DNA from: Colletes latitarsis
Lineage: Eukaryota; Arthropoda; Insecta; Hymenoptera; Colletidae
Reading direction: 5' to 3'
DNA length: 64,000 nt
Assembly: GCF_051014445.1 (NCBI RefSeq)
Contig: NW_027488365.1
Coordinates: 9,238,001 to 9,302,000, forward strand
Below are positions 14,030-27,989 of the stretch, piece by piece (position 1 is the stretch's first letter; every line of letters starts with the position of its first letter). The position numbers and the translations under genes were made by a program. Under the pieces are notes generated by a model. The model had not been told where the DNA came from. It saw only the letters and a list, made by a program, of their open reading frames with translations, and made no database searches.

Positions 14030-16370
14030 CATTCGCATATCTCTCATACTTCATGGCTAGATCCTGGGCCGTTTCTGGATTGTATCACGTAGTAATGTGG
14101 TACCACGCTGAAACAGTCAATTAAACCTGGTTTCGATCAATATTTTAGAGGATAACGCAAGTTAGGTCTGGCATAGGTCTGGGATTCGCCCTCATCAGGC
14201 TCATACTTTCGCGTTTTTCACATACTTGTTGAACAGATCCTGGGTTTTTTCTGGTTTGTATCACGTAGTAGTGTGGTACCACACTGAAACAGTCCATTAA
14301 ACCTGGTTTGGATCAATATTTTAGAGGATAACGCATGTTAGGGCTAGGTTAGCCCTGGGATTTTCACTCATTAGACTCATACTTTCGCATTCTTCTCATA
14401 CTTGTTGAACTGATCCTGGGTTTTTTCTGGTTTGGATCACGTAGTAATGTGGTACCACACTGAAACAGTCGATTAAACCTGGTTTCGATCAATATTTTAG
14501 AGGATAACGCATGTTAGGTCTAGGTCAGGCCTGGGATTTTCACTCATCAGACTCATACTTTCGCATTCTTCACATACTTGTTGACCGGATCCTGGGTTTT
14601 TTCTGGTTTGGATCACGTTGTAATGTGGGACCACACTGAAACAATCAATTAAACCTAGTCTTGATAAATATTTTAGAGGATAACGCATGTTAGGCTTAGG
14701 TTAGGTCTAGGATTTGCACTCAGCAGGCTCATACTTTCGCATATCTCTCATACTTCATGGCTAGATCCTGGGCTGTTTCTGGATTGTATCACGTAGTAAT
14801 GTGGTACCACGCTGAAACAGTCAATTAAACCTGGTTTCGATCAATATTTTAGAGGATAACGCAAGTTAGGTCTGGCATAGGTCTGGGATTCGCCCTCATC
14901 AGGCTCATACTTTCGCGTTTTTCACATACTTGTTGAACAGATCCTGGGTTTTTTCTGGTTTGTATCACGTAGTAGTGTGGTACCACACTGAAACAGTCCA
15001 TTAAACCTGGTTTGGATCAATATTTTAGAGGATAACGCATGTTAGGGCTAGGTTAGCCCTGGGATTTTCACTCATTAGACTCATACTTTCGCATTCTTCT
15101 CATACTTGTGGAACTGATCCTGGGTTTTTTCTGGTTTGGATCACGTAGTAATGTGGTACCACACTGAAACAGTCGATTAAACCTGGTTTCGATCAATATT
15201 TTAGAGGATAACGCATGTTAGGTCTAGGTCAGGCCTGGGATTTTCACTCATCGGACTCATACTTTCGCATTCTTCACATACTTGTTGAACGGATCCTGGG
15301 TTTTTTCTGGTTTGGATCACGTTGTAATGTGGGACCACACTAAAACAATCAATTAAACCTAGTCTTGATAAATATTTTAGAGGATAACGCATGTTAGGCT
15401 TAGGTTAGGTCTAGGATTTGCACTCAGCAGGCTCATACTTTCGCATATCTCTCATACTTCATGGCTAGATCCTGGGCTGTTTCTGGATTGTATCACGTAG
15501 TAATGTGGTACCACGCTGAAACAGTCAATTAAACCTGGTTTCGATCAATATTTTAGAGGATAACGCAAGTTAGGTCTGGCATAGGTCTGGGATTCGCCCT
15601 CATCAGGCTCATACTTTCGCGTTTTTCACATACTTGTTGAACAGATCCTGGGTTTTTTCTGGTTTGTATCACGTAGTAGTGTGGTACCACACTGAAACAG
15701 TCCATTAAACCTGGTTTGGATCAATATTTTAGAGGATAACGCATGTTAGGGCTAGGTTAGCCCTGGGATTTTCACTCATTAGACTCATACTTTCGCATTC
15801 TTCTCATACTTGTTGAACTGATCCTGGGTTTTTTCTGGTTTGGATCACGTAGTAATGTGGTACCACACTGAAACAGTCGATTAAACCTGGTTTCGATCAA
15901 TATTTTAGAGGATAACGCATGTTAGGTCTAGGTCAGGCCTGGGATTTTCACTCATCAGACTCATACTTTCGCATTCTTCACATACTTGTTGAACGGATCC
16001 TGGGTTTTTTCTGGTTTGGATCACGTTGTAATGTGGGACCACACTGAAACAATCAATTAAACCTAGTCTTGATAAATATTTTAGGGGATAACGCATGTTA
16101 GGCTTAGGTTAGGTCTAGGATTTGCACTCAGCAGGCTCATACTTTCGCATATCTCTCATACTTCATGGCTAGATCCTGGGCTGTTTCTGGATTGTATCAC
16201 GTAGTAATGTGGTACCACGCTGAAACAGTCAATTAAACCTGGTTTCGATCAATATTTTAGAGGATAACGCAAGTTAGGTCTGGCATAGGTCTGGGATTCG
16301 CCCTCATCAGGCTCATACTTTCGCGTTTTTCACATACTTGTTGAACAGATCCTGGGTTTTTTCTGGTTCG
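14030..16370 (+). repeat. 704-bp higher-order repeat block 2
   Basis: The same four-monomer unit as at 11169 recurs, with its CATATCTCTC marker near 14036, 14741, 15445 and 16149. This gives a little over three nearly identical units. Consecutive units differ by only a few bases, so this is one of the most homogenised stretches in the window. Confidence 0.87.
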
Positions 16371-16499
16371 TATCACGTATTAGTGTGGTACCAAACTGAA
16401 ACAGTCCATTAAACCTGGTTTGGATGAATATTTTAGAGGATAACGCATGTAAGGTCTAGGTTAGCTCTGGAATTTCCACTCATCAGACTCATACTTTCG

Positions 16500-18310
16500 C
16501 ATTCTTCTCATACTTGTTGAACTGATCCTGGGTTTTTTCTGGTTTGGATCACGTAGTAATGTGGTACCACACTGAAACAGACGATTAAACCTGGTTTCGA
16601 TCAATATCTTAGAGGATAACGCAAGTTAAGTCTGGGATTGGCCTGGGATTTGACCTCATCAGACTCATACTTTCGCACACGTCACATACTCGTTGAACAG
16701 ATCCTGGGTTATTTTCTGGTTTGGATCACATAGTAATGTGGTACCACACTGAAACAGTCGATTAAACCAGGTTTCGATCAATATTTAAGAGGATAACGCA
16801 TGTTAGGTCTAGGTTAGGCCTGGGATTTTCACTCATCAGACTCATACTTTCGCATTCTTCAGATACTTGTTGAACGGATCCTGGGTTTTTTCTGGTTTGG
16901 ATCACGTAGTAATGTGGGGCCACACTGAAGCAGTCAATTAAACCTGGTTTCCATCAATATTTTAGAGGACAACGCAAGTTAGGTCTGGGATAGGTCTGGT
17001 ATTTGCCCTCATCAGGCTCATACTTTCGCGTTTTTCACATACTTGTTGAACAGATCCTGTGTTTTTTCTGGTTTGGATCCCGTAGTAGTGTGGTACCACA
17101 ATAAAACAGTCAATTAAACCTGGTTTCGATCAATATTTTAGAGGATATCGCAAGTTAGGTCTGGGATAGGCCTGAGATTTTCACTGATCAGACTCATACA
17201 TTCGCATTCTTCACATACTTGTTGAACGGATCCTGGGTCTTTTCTGGTTTGGATCACGTAGTAATGTGGGACCACACTGAAACAATCAATTAAACCTTGT
17301 CTTGATAAATATTTTAGAGGATAACGCATGTTAGGTCTGGGATAGGTCTGGGATTAGCCCTCATCAGACTCATACTTTCGCATATTTCTCATACTTCATG
17401 GCTAGATCCTGGGCTATTTCTGGATTGGATCACGTAGTAAAGTGGTACCACACTGAAACATTCAATGAAACCTGGTCTGGATATAAATTTTAAAGGATAA
17501 CGCATGTTAGGTCAAGGTTAGGTCTAAGATTTGCCCTCATCAGGCTCACAGTTTCGCGTTTTTCACATAGTTGTCGAACAGAACCTGGGTTTTTTGTGGT
17601 TTGGATCACGTAGTAATGTGGTACCACACTGAAACATTCAATTAAACCTGGTCTTGTAAAATATTTTAGAGGATAACGCATGTTAGGTCTGGGATAGGTC
17701 TGGGATTAGCCCTCATCAGACTCATACTTTCGCTTTCTTCATACTTGTTGAACGGATCCTGGCCTTTTTCTGGATTGCATCACGTAGTAATGTAGTACCA
17801 TACTGAAACAGTCAATGAAACCTGGTTTCCATCAATATTTTAGAGGATAACGCAAGTTAGGTCTAGGTAAGGCCTGAGATTTTCACTGATCAGACTCATA
17901 CATTCGCATTCTTCACATACTCGTTGACGAGATCCTGGGTTTTTTTCTAGTTTGTATCACGTTGTAATGTGGGACCACACTGAAACAATCAATTAAACCT
18001 TGTCTTGATAAATATTTTAGAGGGTAACGCATGTTAGGCTTGGGTTAGGTCTAGGATTTGCACACAGCAGGCTCATACTTTCGCATATCTCTCATACTTC
18101 ATGGCTAGATCCTGGGCCGTTTCTGGATTGTATCACGTAGTAATGTGGTACCACGCTGAAACAGTCAATTAAACCTGGTTTCGATCAATATTTTAGAGGA
18201 TAACGCAAGTTAGGTCTGGCATAGGTCTGGGATTCGCCCTCATCAGGCTCATACTTTCGCGTTTTTCACATACTTGTTGAACAGATCCTGGGTTTTTTCT
18301 GGTTTGTATC
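16500..18310 (+). repeat. Segmental duplication D, copy 1 (partner 26179-27989)
   Basis: About 1.8 kb matches 26179-27989 at an offset of 9679-9680 bp (55 monomers). Differences are scattered single bases, for example near 16641, 16680 and 16882. The left part overlaps duplication C, so the same DNA exists in at least three places, with a partial copy around 13000. Confidence 0.78.
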
Positions 18311-20195
18311 ACGTATTAGTGTGGTACCACACTGAAACAGTCCATTAAACCTGGTTTGGATGAATATTTTAGAGGATAACGCATGTAAGGTCTAGGTTAG
18401 CCCTGGGATTTTCACTCATTAGACTCATACTTTCGCATTCTTCTCATACTTGTTGAACTGATCCTGGGTTTTTTCTGGTTTGGATCACGTAGTAATGTGG
18501 TACCACACTGAAACAGTCGATTAAACCTGGTTTCGATCAATATTTTAGAGGATAACGCATGTTAGGTCTAGGTCAGGCCTGGGATTTTCACTCATCAGAC
18601 TCATACTTTCGCATTCTTCACATACTTGTTGACCGGATTCTGGGTTTTTTCTGGTTTGGATCGTGTTGTAATGTGGGACCACACTGAAACAATCAATTAA
18701 ACCTAGTCTTGATAAATATTTTAGAGGATAACGCATGTTAGGCTTAGGTTAGGTCTAGGATTTGCACTCAGCAGGCTCATACTTTCGCATATCTCTCATA
18801 CTTCATGGCTAGATCCTGGGCTGTTTCTGGATTGTATCACGTAGTAATGTGGTACCACGCTGAAACAGTCAATTAAACCTGGTTTCGATCAATATTTTAG
18901 AGGATAACGCAAGTTAGGTCTGGCATAGGTCTGGGATTCGCCCTCATCAGGCTCATACTTTCGCGTTTTTCACATACTTGTTGAACAGATCCTGGGTTTT
19001 TTCTGGTTTGTATCACGTAGTAGTGTGGTACCACACTGAAACAGTCCATTAAACCTGGTTTGGATCAATATTTTAGAGGATAACGCATGTTAGGTCTAGG
19101 TCAGGCCTGGGATTTTCACTCATCAGACTCATACTTTCGCATTCTTCACATACTTGTTGAACGGATCCTGGGTTTTTTCTGGTTTGGATCACGTTGTAAT
19201 GTGGGACCACACTGAAACAATCAATTAAACCTAGTCTTGATAAATATTTTAGAGGATAACGCATGTTAGGCTTAGGTTAGGTCTAGGATTTGCACTCAGC
19301 AGGCTCATACTTTCGCATATCTCTCATACTTCATGGCTAGATCCTGGGCTGTTTCTGGATTGTATCACGTAGTAATGTGGTACCACGCTGAAACAGTCAA
19401 TTAAACCTGGTTTCGATCAATATTTTAGAGGATAACGCAAGTTAGGTCTGGCATAGGTCTGGGATTCGCCCTCATCAGGCTCATACTTTCGCATTCTTCA
19501 CATACTTGTTGAACGGATCCTGGGTTTTTTCTGGTTTGGATCACGTTGTAATGTGGGACCACACTGAAACAATCAATTAAACCTAGTCTTGATAAATATT
19601 TTAGAGGATAACGCATGTTAGGCTTAGGTTAGGTCTAGGATTTGCACTCAGCAGGCTCATACTTTCGCATATCTCTCATACTTCATGGCTAGATCCTGGG
19701 CTGTTTCGGGATTGTATCACGTAGTAATGTGGTACCACGCTGAAACAGTCAATTAAACCTGGTTTCGATCAATATTTTAGAGGATAACGCAAGTTAGGTC
19801 TGGCATAGGTCTGGGATTCGCCCTCATCAGGCTCATACTTTCGCGTTTTTCACATACTTGTTGAACAGATCCTGGGTTTTTTCTGGTCTGTATCACGTAG
19901 TAGTGTGGTACCACACTGAAACAGTCCATTAAACCTGGTTTGGATCAATATTTTAGAGGATAACGCATGTTAGGGCTAGGTTAGCCCTGGGATTTTCACT
20001 CATTAGACTCATACTTTCGCATTCTTCTCATACTTGTTGAACTGATCCTGGGTTTTTTCTGGTTTGGATCACGTAGTAATGTGGTACCACACTGAAACAG
20101 TCGATTAAACCTGGTTTCGATCAATATTTTAGAGGATAACGCATGTTAGGTCTAGGTCAGGCCTGGGATTTTCACTCATCAGACTCATACTTTCG
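18030..20195 (+). repeat. 704-bp higher-order repeat block 3, rearranged
   Basis: The four-monomer unit is present but its order is broken. The CATATCTCTC marker occurs near 18086, 18789, 19317 and 19667, spacings of about 703, 528 and 350 bp. Units have therefore lost one and then two monomers. Such shortened units are what unequal crossing over within a higher-order array is expected to leave. Confidence 0.8.
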
Positions 20196-21534
20196 CATTC
20201 TTCACATACTTGTTGAACGGATCCTGGCCTTTTTCTGGATTGCATCACGTAGTAATGTAGTACCATACTGAAACAGTCAATGAAACCTGGTTTCCATCAA
20301 TATTTTAGAGGACAACGCAAGTTAGGTCTAGGTAAGGCCTGAGATTTTCACTGATCAGACTCATACATTCGCATTCTTCACATACTTGTTGAACGGATCC
20401 TGGGTTTTTTCTGGTTTGGATCACGTAGTAATGTGGGACCACACTGAAACAATCAATTAAACCCTGTCTTGATAAATATTTTAGAGGATAACGCATGTTA
20501 GGTCTGGGATAGGTCTGGGATTAGCCCTCATCAGACTCATACTTTCGCATATTTCTCATACTTCATGGCTAGATCCTGGGCTATTTCTGGATTGGATCAC
20601 GTAGTAAAGTGGTACCACACTGAAACATTCAATGAAACCTGGTCTGGATATAAATTTTAAAGGATAACGCATGTTAGGTCAAGGTTAGGTCTAAGATTTG
20701 CCCTCATCAGGCTCACAGTTTCGCGTTTTTCACATAGTTGTCGAACAGAACCTGGGTTTTTTGTGGTTTGGATCACGTAGTAATGTGGTACCACACTGAA
20801 ACGTTCAATCAAACCTGGTCTTGTTAAATATTTTAGAGGATAACGCATGTTAGGTCTGGGATAGGTCTGGGATTAGCCCTCATCAGACTCATACTTCCGC
20901 ACACTTCACATACTCGTTGACGAGATCCTGGGTTTTTTTCTAGTTTGGATCACGCAGTAATGTGGTACCACACTGAAACAGTCGATTAAACCTGGTTTCG
21001 ATCAATATTTTTGAGGATAACGCATGTTAGGTCTGGGATAGGTCTGGGATTAGCCCTCATCAGACTCATACTTTCGCTTTCTTCATACTTGTTGAACGGA
21101 TCCTGGCCTTTTTCTGGATTGCATCACGTAGTAATGTAGTACCATACTGAAACAGTCAATGAAACCTGGTTTCCATCAATATTTTAGAGGACAACGCAAG
21201 TTAGGTCCAGGTAAGGCCTGAGATTTTCACTGATCAGACTCATACATTCGCATTCTTCACATACTCGTTGACGAGATCCTGGGTTTTTTTCTAGTTTGTA
21301 TCACGTTGTAATGTGGGACCACACTGAAACAATCAATTAAACCTTGTCTTGATAAATATTTTAGAGGGTAACGCATGTTAGGCTTGGGTTAGGTCTAGGA
21401 TTTGCACTCAGCAGGCTCATACTTTCGCATATCTCTCATACTTCATGGCTAGATCCTGGGCCGTTTCTGGATTGTATCACGTAGTAATGTGGTACCACGC
21501 TGAAACAGTCAATTAAACCTGGTTTCGATCAATA

Positions 21535-24500
21535 TTTTAGAGGATAACGCAAGTTAGGTCTGGCATAGGTCTGGGATTCGCCCTCATCAGGCTCATACTT
21601 TCGCGTTTTTCACATACTTGTTGAACAGATCCTGGGTTTTTTCTGGTTTGTATCACGTAGTAGTGTGGTACCACACTGAAACAGTCCAATAAACCTGGTT
21701 TGGATCAATATTTTAGAGGATAACGCATGTTAGGGCTAGGTTAGCCCTGGGATTTTCACTCATTAGACTCATACTTTCGCATTCTTCTCATACTTGTTGA
21801 ACTGATCCTGGGTTTTTTCTGGTTTGGATCAGGTAGTAATGTGGTACCACACTGAAACAGTCGATTAAACCTGGTTTCGATCAATATTTTAGAGGATAAC
21901 GCATGCTAGGTCTAGGTCAGGCCTGGGATTTTCACTCATCAGACTCATACTTTCGCATTCATCACATACTTGTTGAACGGATCCTGGTTTTTATCTGGTT
22001 TGGGTCACGTTGTAATGTGGGACCACACTCAAACAGTCAATTAAACCTAGTCTTGATAAATATTTTAGAGGATAACGCATGTTAGGCTTGGGTTAGGTCT
22101 AGGATTTGCACTCAGCAGGCTCATACTTTCGCATATCTCTCATACTTCATGGCTAGATCCTGGGCTGTTTCTGGATTGTATCACGTAGTAATGTGGTACC
22201 ACGCTGAAACAGTCAATTAAACCTGGTTTCGATCAATATTTTAGAGGATAACGCAAGTTGGGTCTGGCATAGGTCTGGGATTCGCCCTCATCAGGCTCAT
22301 ACTTTCGCGTTTTTCACATACTTGTTGAACAGATCCTGGGTTTTTTCTGGTTCGTATCACGTATTAGTGTGGTACCACACTGAAACAGTCCATTAAACCT
22401 GGTTTGGATGAATATTTTAGAGGATAACGCATGTAAGGTCTAGGTTAGCCCTGGGATTTCCACTCATCAGACTCATACTTTCGCACACTTCACATACTCG
22501 TTGAACAGATCCTGGGTTATTTTCTGGTTTGGATCACATAGTAATGTGGTACCACACTGAAACAGTCAATTAAACCTGGTTTCGATCAATATTTTAGAGG
22601 ATATCGCAAGTTAGGTCTGGGATAGGTCTGGGATTTTCACTCATCAGACTCATACTTTCGCATTCTTCACATACTTGTTGAACGGATCCTGTGTTTTTTC
22701 TGGATTGGATCACGTAGTAATGTGGTACCACACTGAAACATTCAATGAAACCTGGTCTGGATAAATATTTTAGAGGATAACGCAAGTTAGGTCTGGGATA
22801 GGTCTGGGATTAGCCCTCATCAGACTCATACTTTCGCACACTTCACATACTCGTTGAACAGATCCTGGGTTTTTTTCTGGTTTGGATCACGTAGTAATGT
22901 GGTAACACACTGAAACAGTCGATTAAACCTGGTTTCGATCAATATTATTGAGGATAACGCATGTTAGGTCTAGGTCAGGTCTAGGATTTGCCCTCATCAG
23001 GCTCATACTTTCTCATATTTCTCATACTTCATGGCTGGATCCTGGGCTATTTCTGGATTGGATCACGTAGTAATGTGGTACCACACTGAGACATTCAATG
23101 AAACCTGGTCTGGATAAATATTTTAGAGGATAACGCAAGTTAGGTCTGGGGTAGGTCTGGGATTAGCCCTCATCAGACTCATACTTTCGCACACTTCACA
23201 TACTCGTTGAACAGATCCTGGGTTTTTTTCTGGTTTGGATCACGTAGTAATGTGGTAACACACTGAAACAGTCAATTAAACCTGGTTTCGATTAATATCT
23301 TAGAGGACAACGCAAGTTAGGTCTAGGTAAGGCCTGAGATTTTCACTGATCAGACTCATACTTTCACCTTCTTCACATACTTGTTGAGCGGATCCTGGGG
23401 TTTTTCTGGTTTGGAACACGTAGTAATGTGGTACCACACTGAAACATTCAATTAAACCTGGTCTTGATAAATATTTTAGAGAATAACGCATGTTAGGTCT
23501 GGGTTAGGTCTAGGATTTGCCCTCATCAGGCTCATACTTTCGCATATTTCTCATACTTCATGGCTAGATCCTGGGCAATTTCTGGATTGGATCACGTAGT
23601 AAAGTGGTACCACACTGAAACATTCAATGAAACCTGGTCTGGATATAAATTTTAAAGGATAACGCATGTTAGGTCAAGGTTAGGTCTAAGATTTGCCCTC
23701 ATCAGGCTCACAGTTTCGCGTTTTTCACATAGTTGTCGAACAGATCCTGGGTTTTTTGTGGTTTGGATCACGTAGTAATGTGGTACCACACTGAAACATT
23801 CAATTAAACCTGGTCTTGATAAATATTTTAGAGGATAACGCATGTTAGGTCTGGGATAGGTCTGGGATTAGCCCTCATCAGACTCATACTTTCGCTTTCT
23901 TCATACTTGTTGAACGGATCCTGGCCTTTTTCTGGATTGCATCACGTAGTAATGTAGTACCATACTGAAACAGTCAATGAAACCTGGTTTCCATCAATAT
24001 TTTAGAGGACAACGCAAGTTAGGTCTAGGTAAGGCCTGAGATTTTCACTGATCAGACTCATACATTCGCATTCTTCACATACTTGTTGAACGGATCCTGG
24101 GTTTTTTCTGGTTTGGGTCACGTAGTAATGTGGGACCACACTGAAACAATCAATTAAACCTTGTCTTGATAAATATTTTAGAGGATAACGCATGTTAGGT
24201 CTGGGATAGGTCTGGGATTAGCCCTCATCAGACTCATACTTTCGCATATTTCTCATACTTCATGGCTAGATCCTGGGCTATTTCTGGATTGGATCACGTA
24301 GTAAAGTGGTACCACACTGAAACATTCAATGAAACCTGGTCTGGATATAAATTTTAAAGGATAACGCATGTTAGGTCAAGGTTAGGTCTAAGATTTGCCC
24401 TCATCAGGCTCACAGTTTCGCGTTTTTCACATAGTTGTCGAACAGAACCTGGGTTTTATGTGGTTTGGATCACGTAGTAATGTGGTACCACACTGAAACT

Positions 24501-24945
24501 TCAATTAAACCTGGTCTTGTTAAATATTTTAGAGGATAACGCATGTTAGGTCTGGGATAGGTCTGGGATTAGCCCTCATCAGACTCATACTTCCGCACAC
24601 TTCACATACTCGTTGACGAGATCCTGGGTTTTTTTCTAGTTTGGATCACGCAGTAATGTGGTACCACACTGAAACAGTCGATTAAACCTGGTTTCGATCA
24701 ATATTTTTGAGGATAACGCATGTTAGGTCTGGGATAGGTCTGGGATTAGCCCTCATCAGACTCATACTTTCGCTTTCTTCATACTTGTTGAACGGATCCT
24801 GGCCTTTTTCTGGATTGCATCACGTAGTAATGTAGTACCATACTGAAACAGTCAATGAAACCTGGTTTCCATCAATATTTTAGAGGACAACGCAAGTTAG
24901 GTCTAGGTAAGGCCTGAGATTTTCACTGATCAGACTCATACATTC
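21535..24945 (+). repeat. Segmental duplication B, copy 2 (partner 7630-11040)
   Basis: This is the second copy of the 3.4-kb block. The DNA just to its left (about 20213-20841) matches 7012-7640 instead, at an offset of 13201 bp. That offset is 704 bp shorter, which is exactly one four-monomer unit. Relative to copy 1, the duplication history therefore includes gain or loss of one higher-order unit. Confidence 0.82.
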
Positions 24946-25069
24946 GCATTCTTCACATACTTGTTGAACGGATCCTGGGTTTTTTCTGGTTTGTATCACG
25001 TTGTAATGTGGGACCACACTGAAACAATCAATTAAACCTTGTCTTGATAAATATTTTAGAGGGTAACGC

Positions 25070-26240
25070 ATGTTAGGCTTGGGTTAGGTCTAGGATTTGC
25101 ACTCAGCAGGCTCATACTTTCGCATATCTCTCATACTTCATGGCTAGATCCAGGGCCGTTTCTGGATTGTATCACGTAGTAATGTGGTACCACGCTGAAA
25201 CAGTCAATTAAACCTGGTTTCGATCAATATTTTAGAGGATAACGCAAGTTAGGTCTGGCATAGGTCTGGGATTCGCCCTCATCAGGCTCATACTTTCGCG
25301 TTTTTCACATACTTGTTGAACAGATCCTGGGTTTTTGCTGGTTTGTATCACGTAGTAGTGTGGTACCACACTGAAACAGTCCATTAAACCTGGTTTGGAT
25401 CAATATTTTAGAGGATAACGCATGTTAGGGCTAGGTTAGCCCTGGGATTTTCACTCATTAGACTCATACTTTCGCATTCTTCTCATACTTGTTGAACTGA
25501 TCCTGGGTTTTTTCTGGTTTGGATCACGTAGTAATGTGGTACCACACTGAAACAGTCGATTAAACCTGGTTTCGATCAATATTTTAGAGGATAACGCATG
25601 TTAGGTCTAGGTCAGGCCTGGGATTTTCACTCATCAGACTCATACTTTCGCATTCTTCACATACTTGTTGAACGGATCCTGGGTTTTTTCTGGTTTGGAT
25701 CACGTTGTAATGTGGGACCACACTAAAACAATCAATTAAACCTAGTCTTGATAAATATTTTAGAGGATAACGCATGTTAGGCTTAGGTTAGGTCTAGGAT
25801 TTGCACTCAGCAGGCTCATACTTTCGCATATCTCTCATACTTCATGGCTAGATCCTGGGCTGTTTCTGGATTGTATCACGTAGTAATGTGGTACCACGCT
25901 GAAACAGTCAATTAAACCTGGTTTCGATCAATATTTTAGAGGATAACGCAAGTTAGGTCTGGCATAGGTCTGGGATTCGCCCTCATCAGGCTCATACTTT
26001 CGCGTTTTTCACATACTTGTTGAACAGATCCTGGGTTTTTTCTGGTTTGTATCACGTAGTAGTGTGGTACCACACTGAAACAGTCCATTAAACCTGGTTT
26101 GGATCAATATTTTAGAGGATAACGCATGTTAGGGCTAGGTTAGCCCTGGGATTTTCACTCATTAGACTCATACTTTCGCATTCTTCTCGTACTTGTTGAA
26201 CTGATCCTGGGTTTTTTCTGGTTTGGATCACGTAGTAATG
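25070..26240 (+). repeat. 704-bp higher-order repeat block 4
   Basis: This holds about one and two-thirds units of the four-monomer repeat, with the CATATCTCTC marker near 25121 and 25827. It shares the rare base change GGGTTTTTGCTGG (near 25330) with the block at 11169 (near 11426), which links the two by duplication. Confidence 0.8.
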
Positions 26241-27989
26241 TGGTACCACACTGAAACAGACGATTAAACCTGGTTTCGATCAATATCTTAGAGGATAACG
26301 CAAGTTAAGTCTGGGATTGGTCTGGGATTTGACCTCATCAGACTCATACTTTCGCACACTTCACATACTCGTTGAACAGATCCTGGGTTATTTTCTGGTT
26401 TGGATCACATAGTAATGTGGTACCACACTGAAACAGTCGATTAAACCAGGTTTCGATCAATATTTAAGAGGATAACGCATGTTAGGTCTAGGTTAGGCCT
26501 GGGATTTTCACTCATCAGACTCATACTTTCGCATTCTTCAGATACTTGTTGAACGGTTCCTGGGTTTTTTCTGGTTTGGATCACGTAGTAATGTGGGGCC
26601 ACACTGAAGCAGTCAATTAAACCTGGTTTCCATCAATATTTTAGAGGACAACGCAAGTTAGGTCTGGGATAGGTCTGGGATTTGCCCTCATCAGGCTCAT
26701 ACTTTCGCGTTTTTCACATACTTGTTGAACAGATCCTGGGTTTTTTCTGGTTTGGATCCCGTAGTAGTGTGGTACCACAATAAAACAGTCAATTAAACCT
26801 GGTTTCGATCAATATTTTAGAGGATATCGCAAGTTAGGTCTGGGATAGGCCTGAGATTTTCACTGATCAGACTCATACATTCGCATTCTTCACATACTTG
26901 TTGAACGGATCCTGGGTTTTTTCTGGTTTGGATCACGTAGTAATGTGGGACCACACTGAAACAATCAATTAAACCTTGTCTTGATAAATATTTTAGAGGA
27001 TAACGCATGTTAGGTCTGGGATAGGTCTGGGATTAGCCCTCATCAGACTCATACTTTCGCATATTTCTCATACTTCATGGCTAGATCCTGGGCTATTTCT
27101 GGATTGGATCACGTAGTAAAGTGGTACCACACTGAAACATTCAATGAAACCTGGTCTGGATATAAATTTTAAAGGATAACGCGTGTTAGGTCAAGGTTAG
27201 GTCTAAGATTTGCCCTCATCAGGCTCACAGTTTCGCGTTTTTCACATAGTTGTCGAACAGAACCTGGGTTTTTTGTGGTTTGGATCACGTAGTAATGTGG
27301 TACCACACTGAAACATTCAATTAAACCTGGTCTTGTTAAATATTTTAGAGGATAACGCATGTTAGGTCTGGGATAGGTCTGGGATTAGCCCTCATCAGAC
27401 TCATACTTTCGCTTTCTTCATACTTGTTGAACGGATCCTGGCCTTTTTCTGGATTGCATCACGTAGTAATGTAGTACCATACTGAAACATTCAATGAAAC
27501 CTGGTTTCCATCAATATTTTAGAGGATAACGCAAGTTAGGTCTAGGTAAGGCCTGAGATTTTCACTGATCAGACTCATACATTCGCATTCTTCACATACT
27601 CGTTGACGAGATCCTGGGTTTTTTTCTAGTTTGTATCACGTTGTAATGTGGGACCCCCACTGAAACAATCAATTAAACCTTGTCTTGATAAATATTTTAG
27701 AGGGTAACGCATGTTAGGCTTGGGTTAGGTCTAGGATTTGCACTCAGCAGGCTCATACTTTCGCATATCTCTCATACTTCATGGCTAGATCCTGGGCCGT
27801 TTCTGGATTGTATCACGTAGTAATGTGGTACCACGCTGAAACAGTCAATTAAACCTGGTTTCGATCAATATTTTAGAGGATAACGCAAGTTAGGTCTGGC
27901 ATAGGTCTGGGATTCGCCCTCATCAGGCTCATACTTTCGCGTTTTTCACATACTTGTTGAACAGATCCTGGGTTTTTTCTGGTTTGTAT
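26179..27989 (+). repeat. Segmental duplication D, copy 2 (partner 16500-18310)
   Basis: This is the second copy of the 1.8-kb block. It ends near 27990, where copy 1 carries the GTATTAGTG / GGATGAAT monomer variant and this copy carries GTAGTAGTG / GGATCAAT. That shows exchange between different monomer variants at the boundary. Confidence 0.78.
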
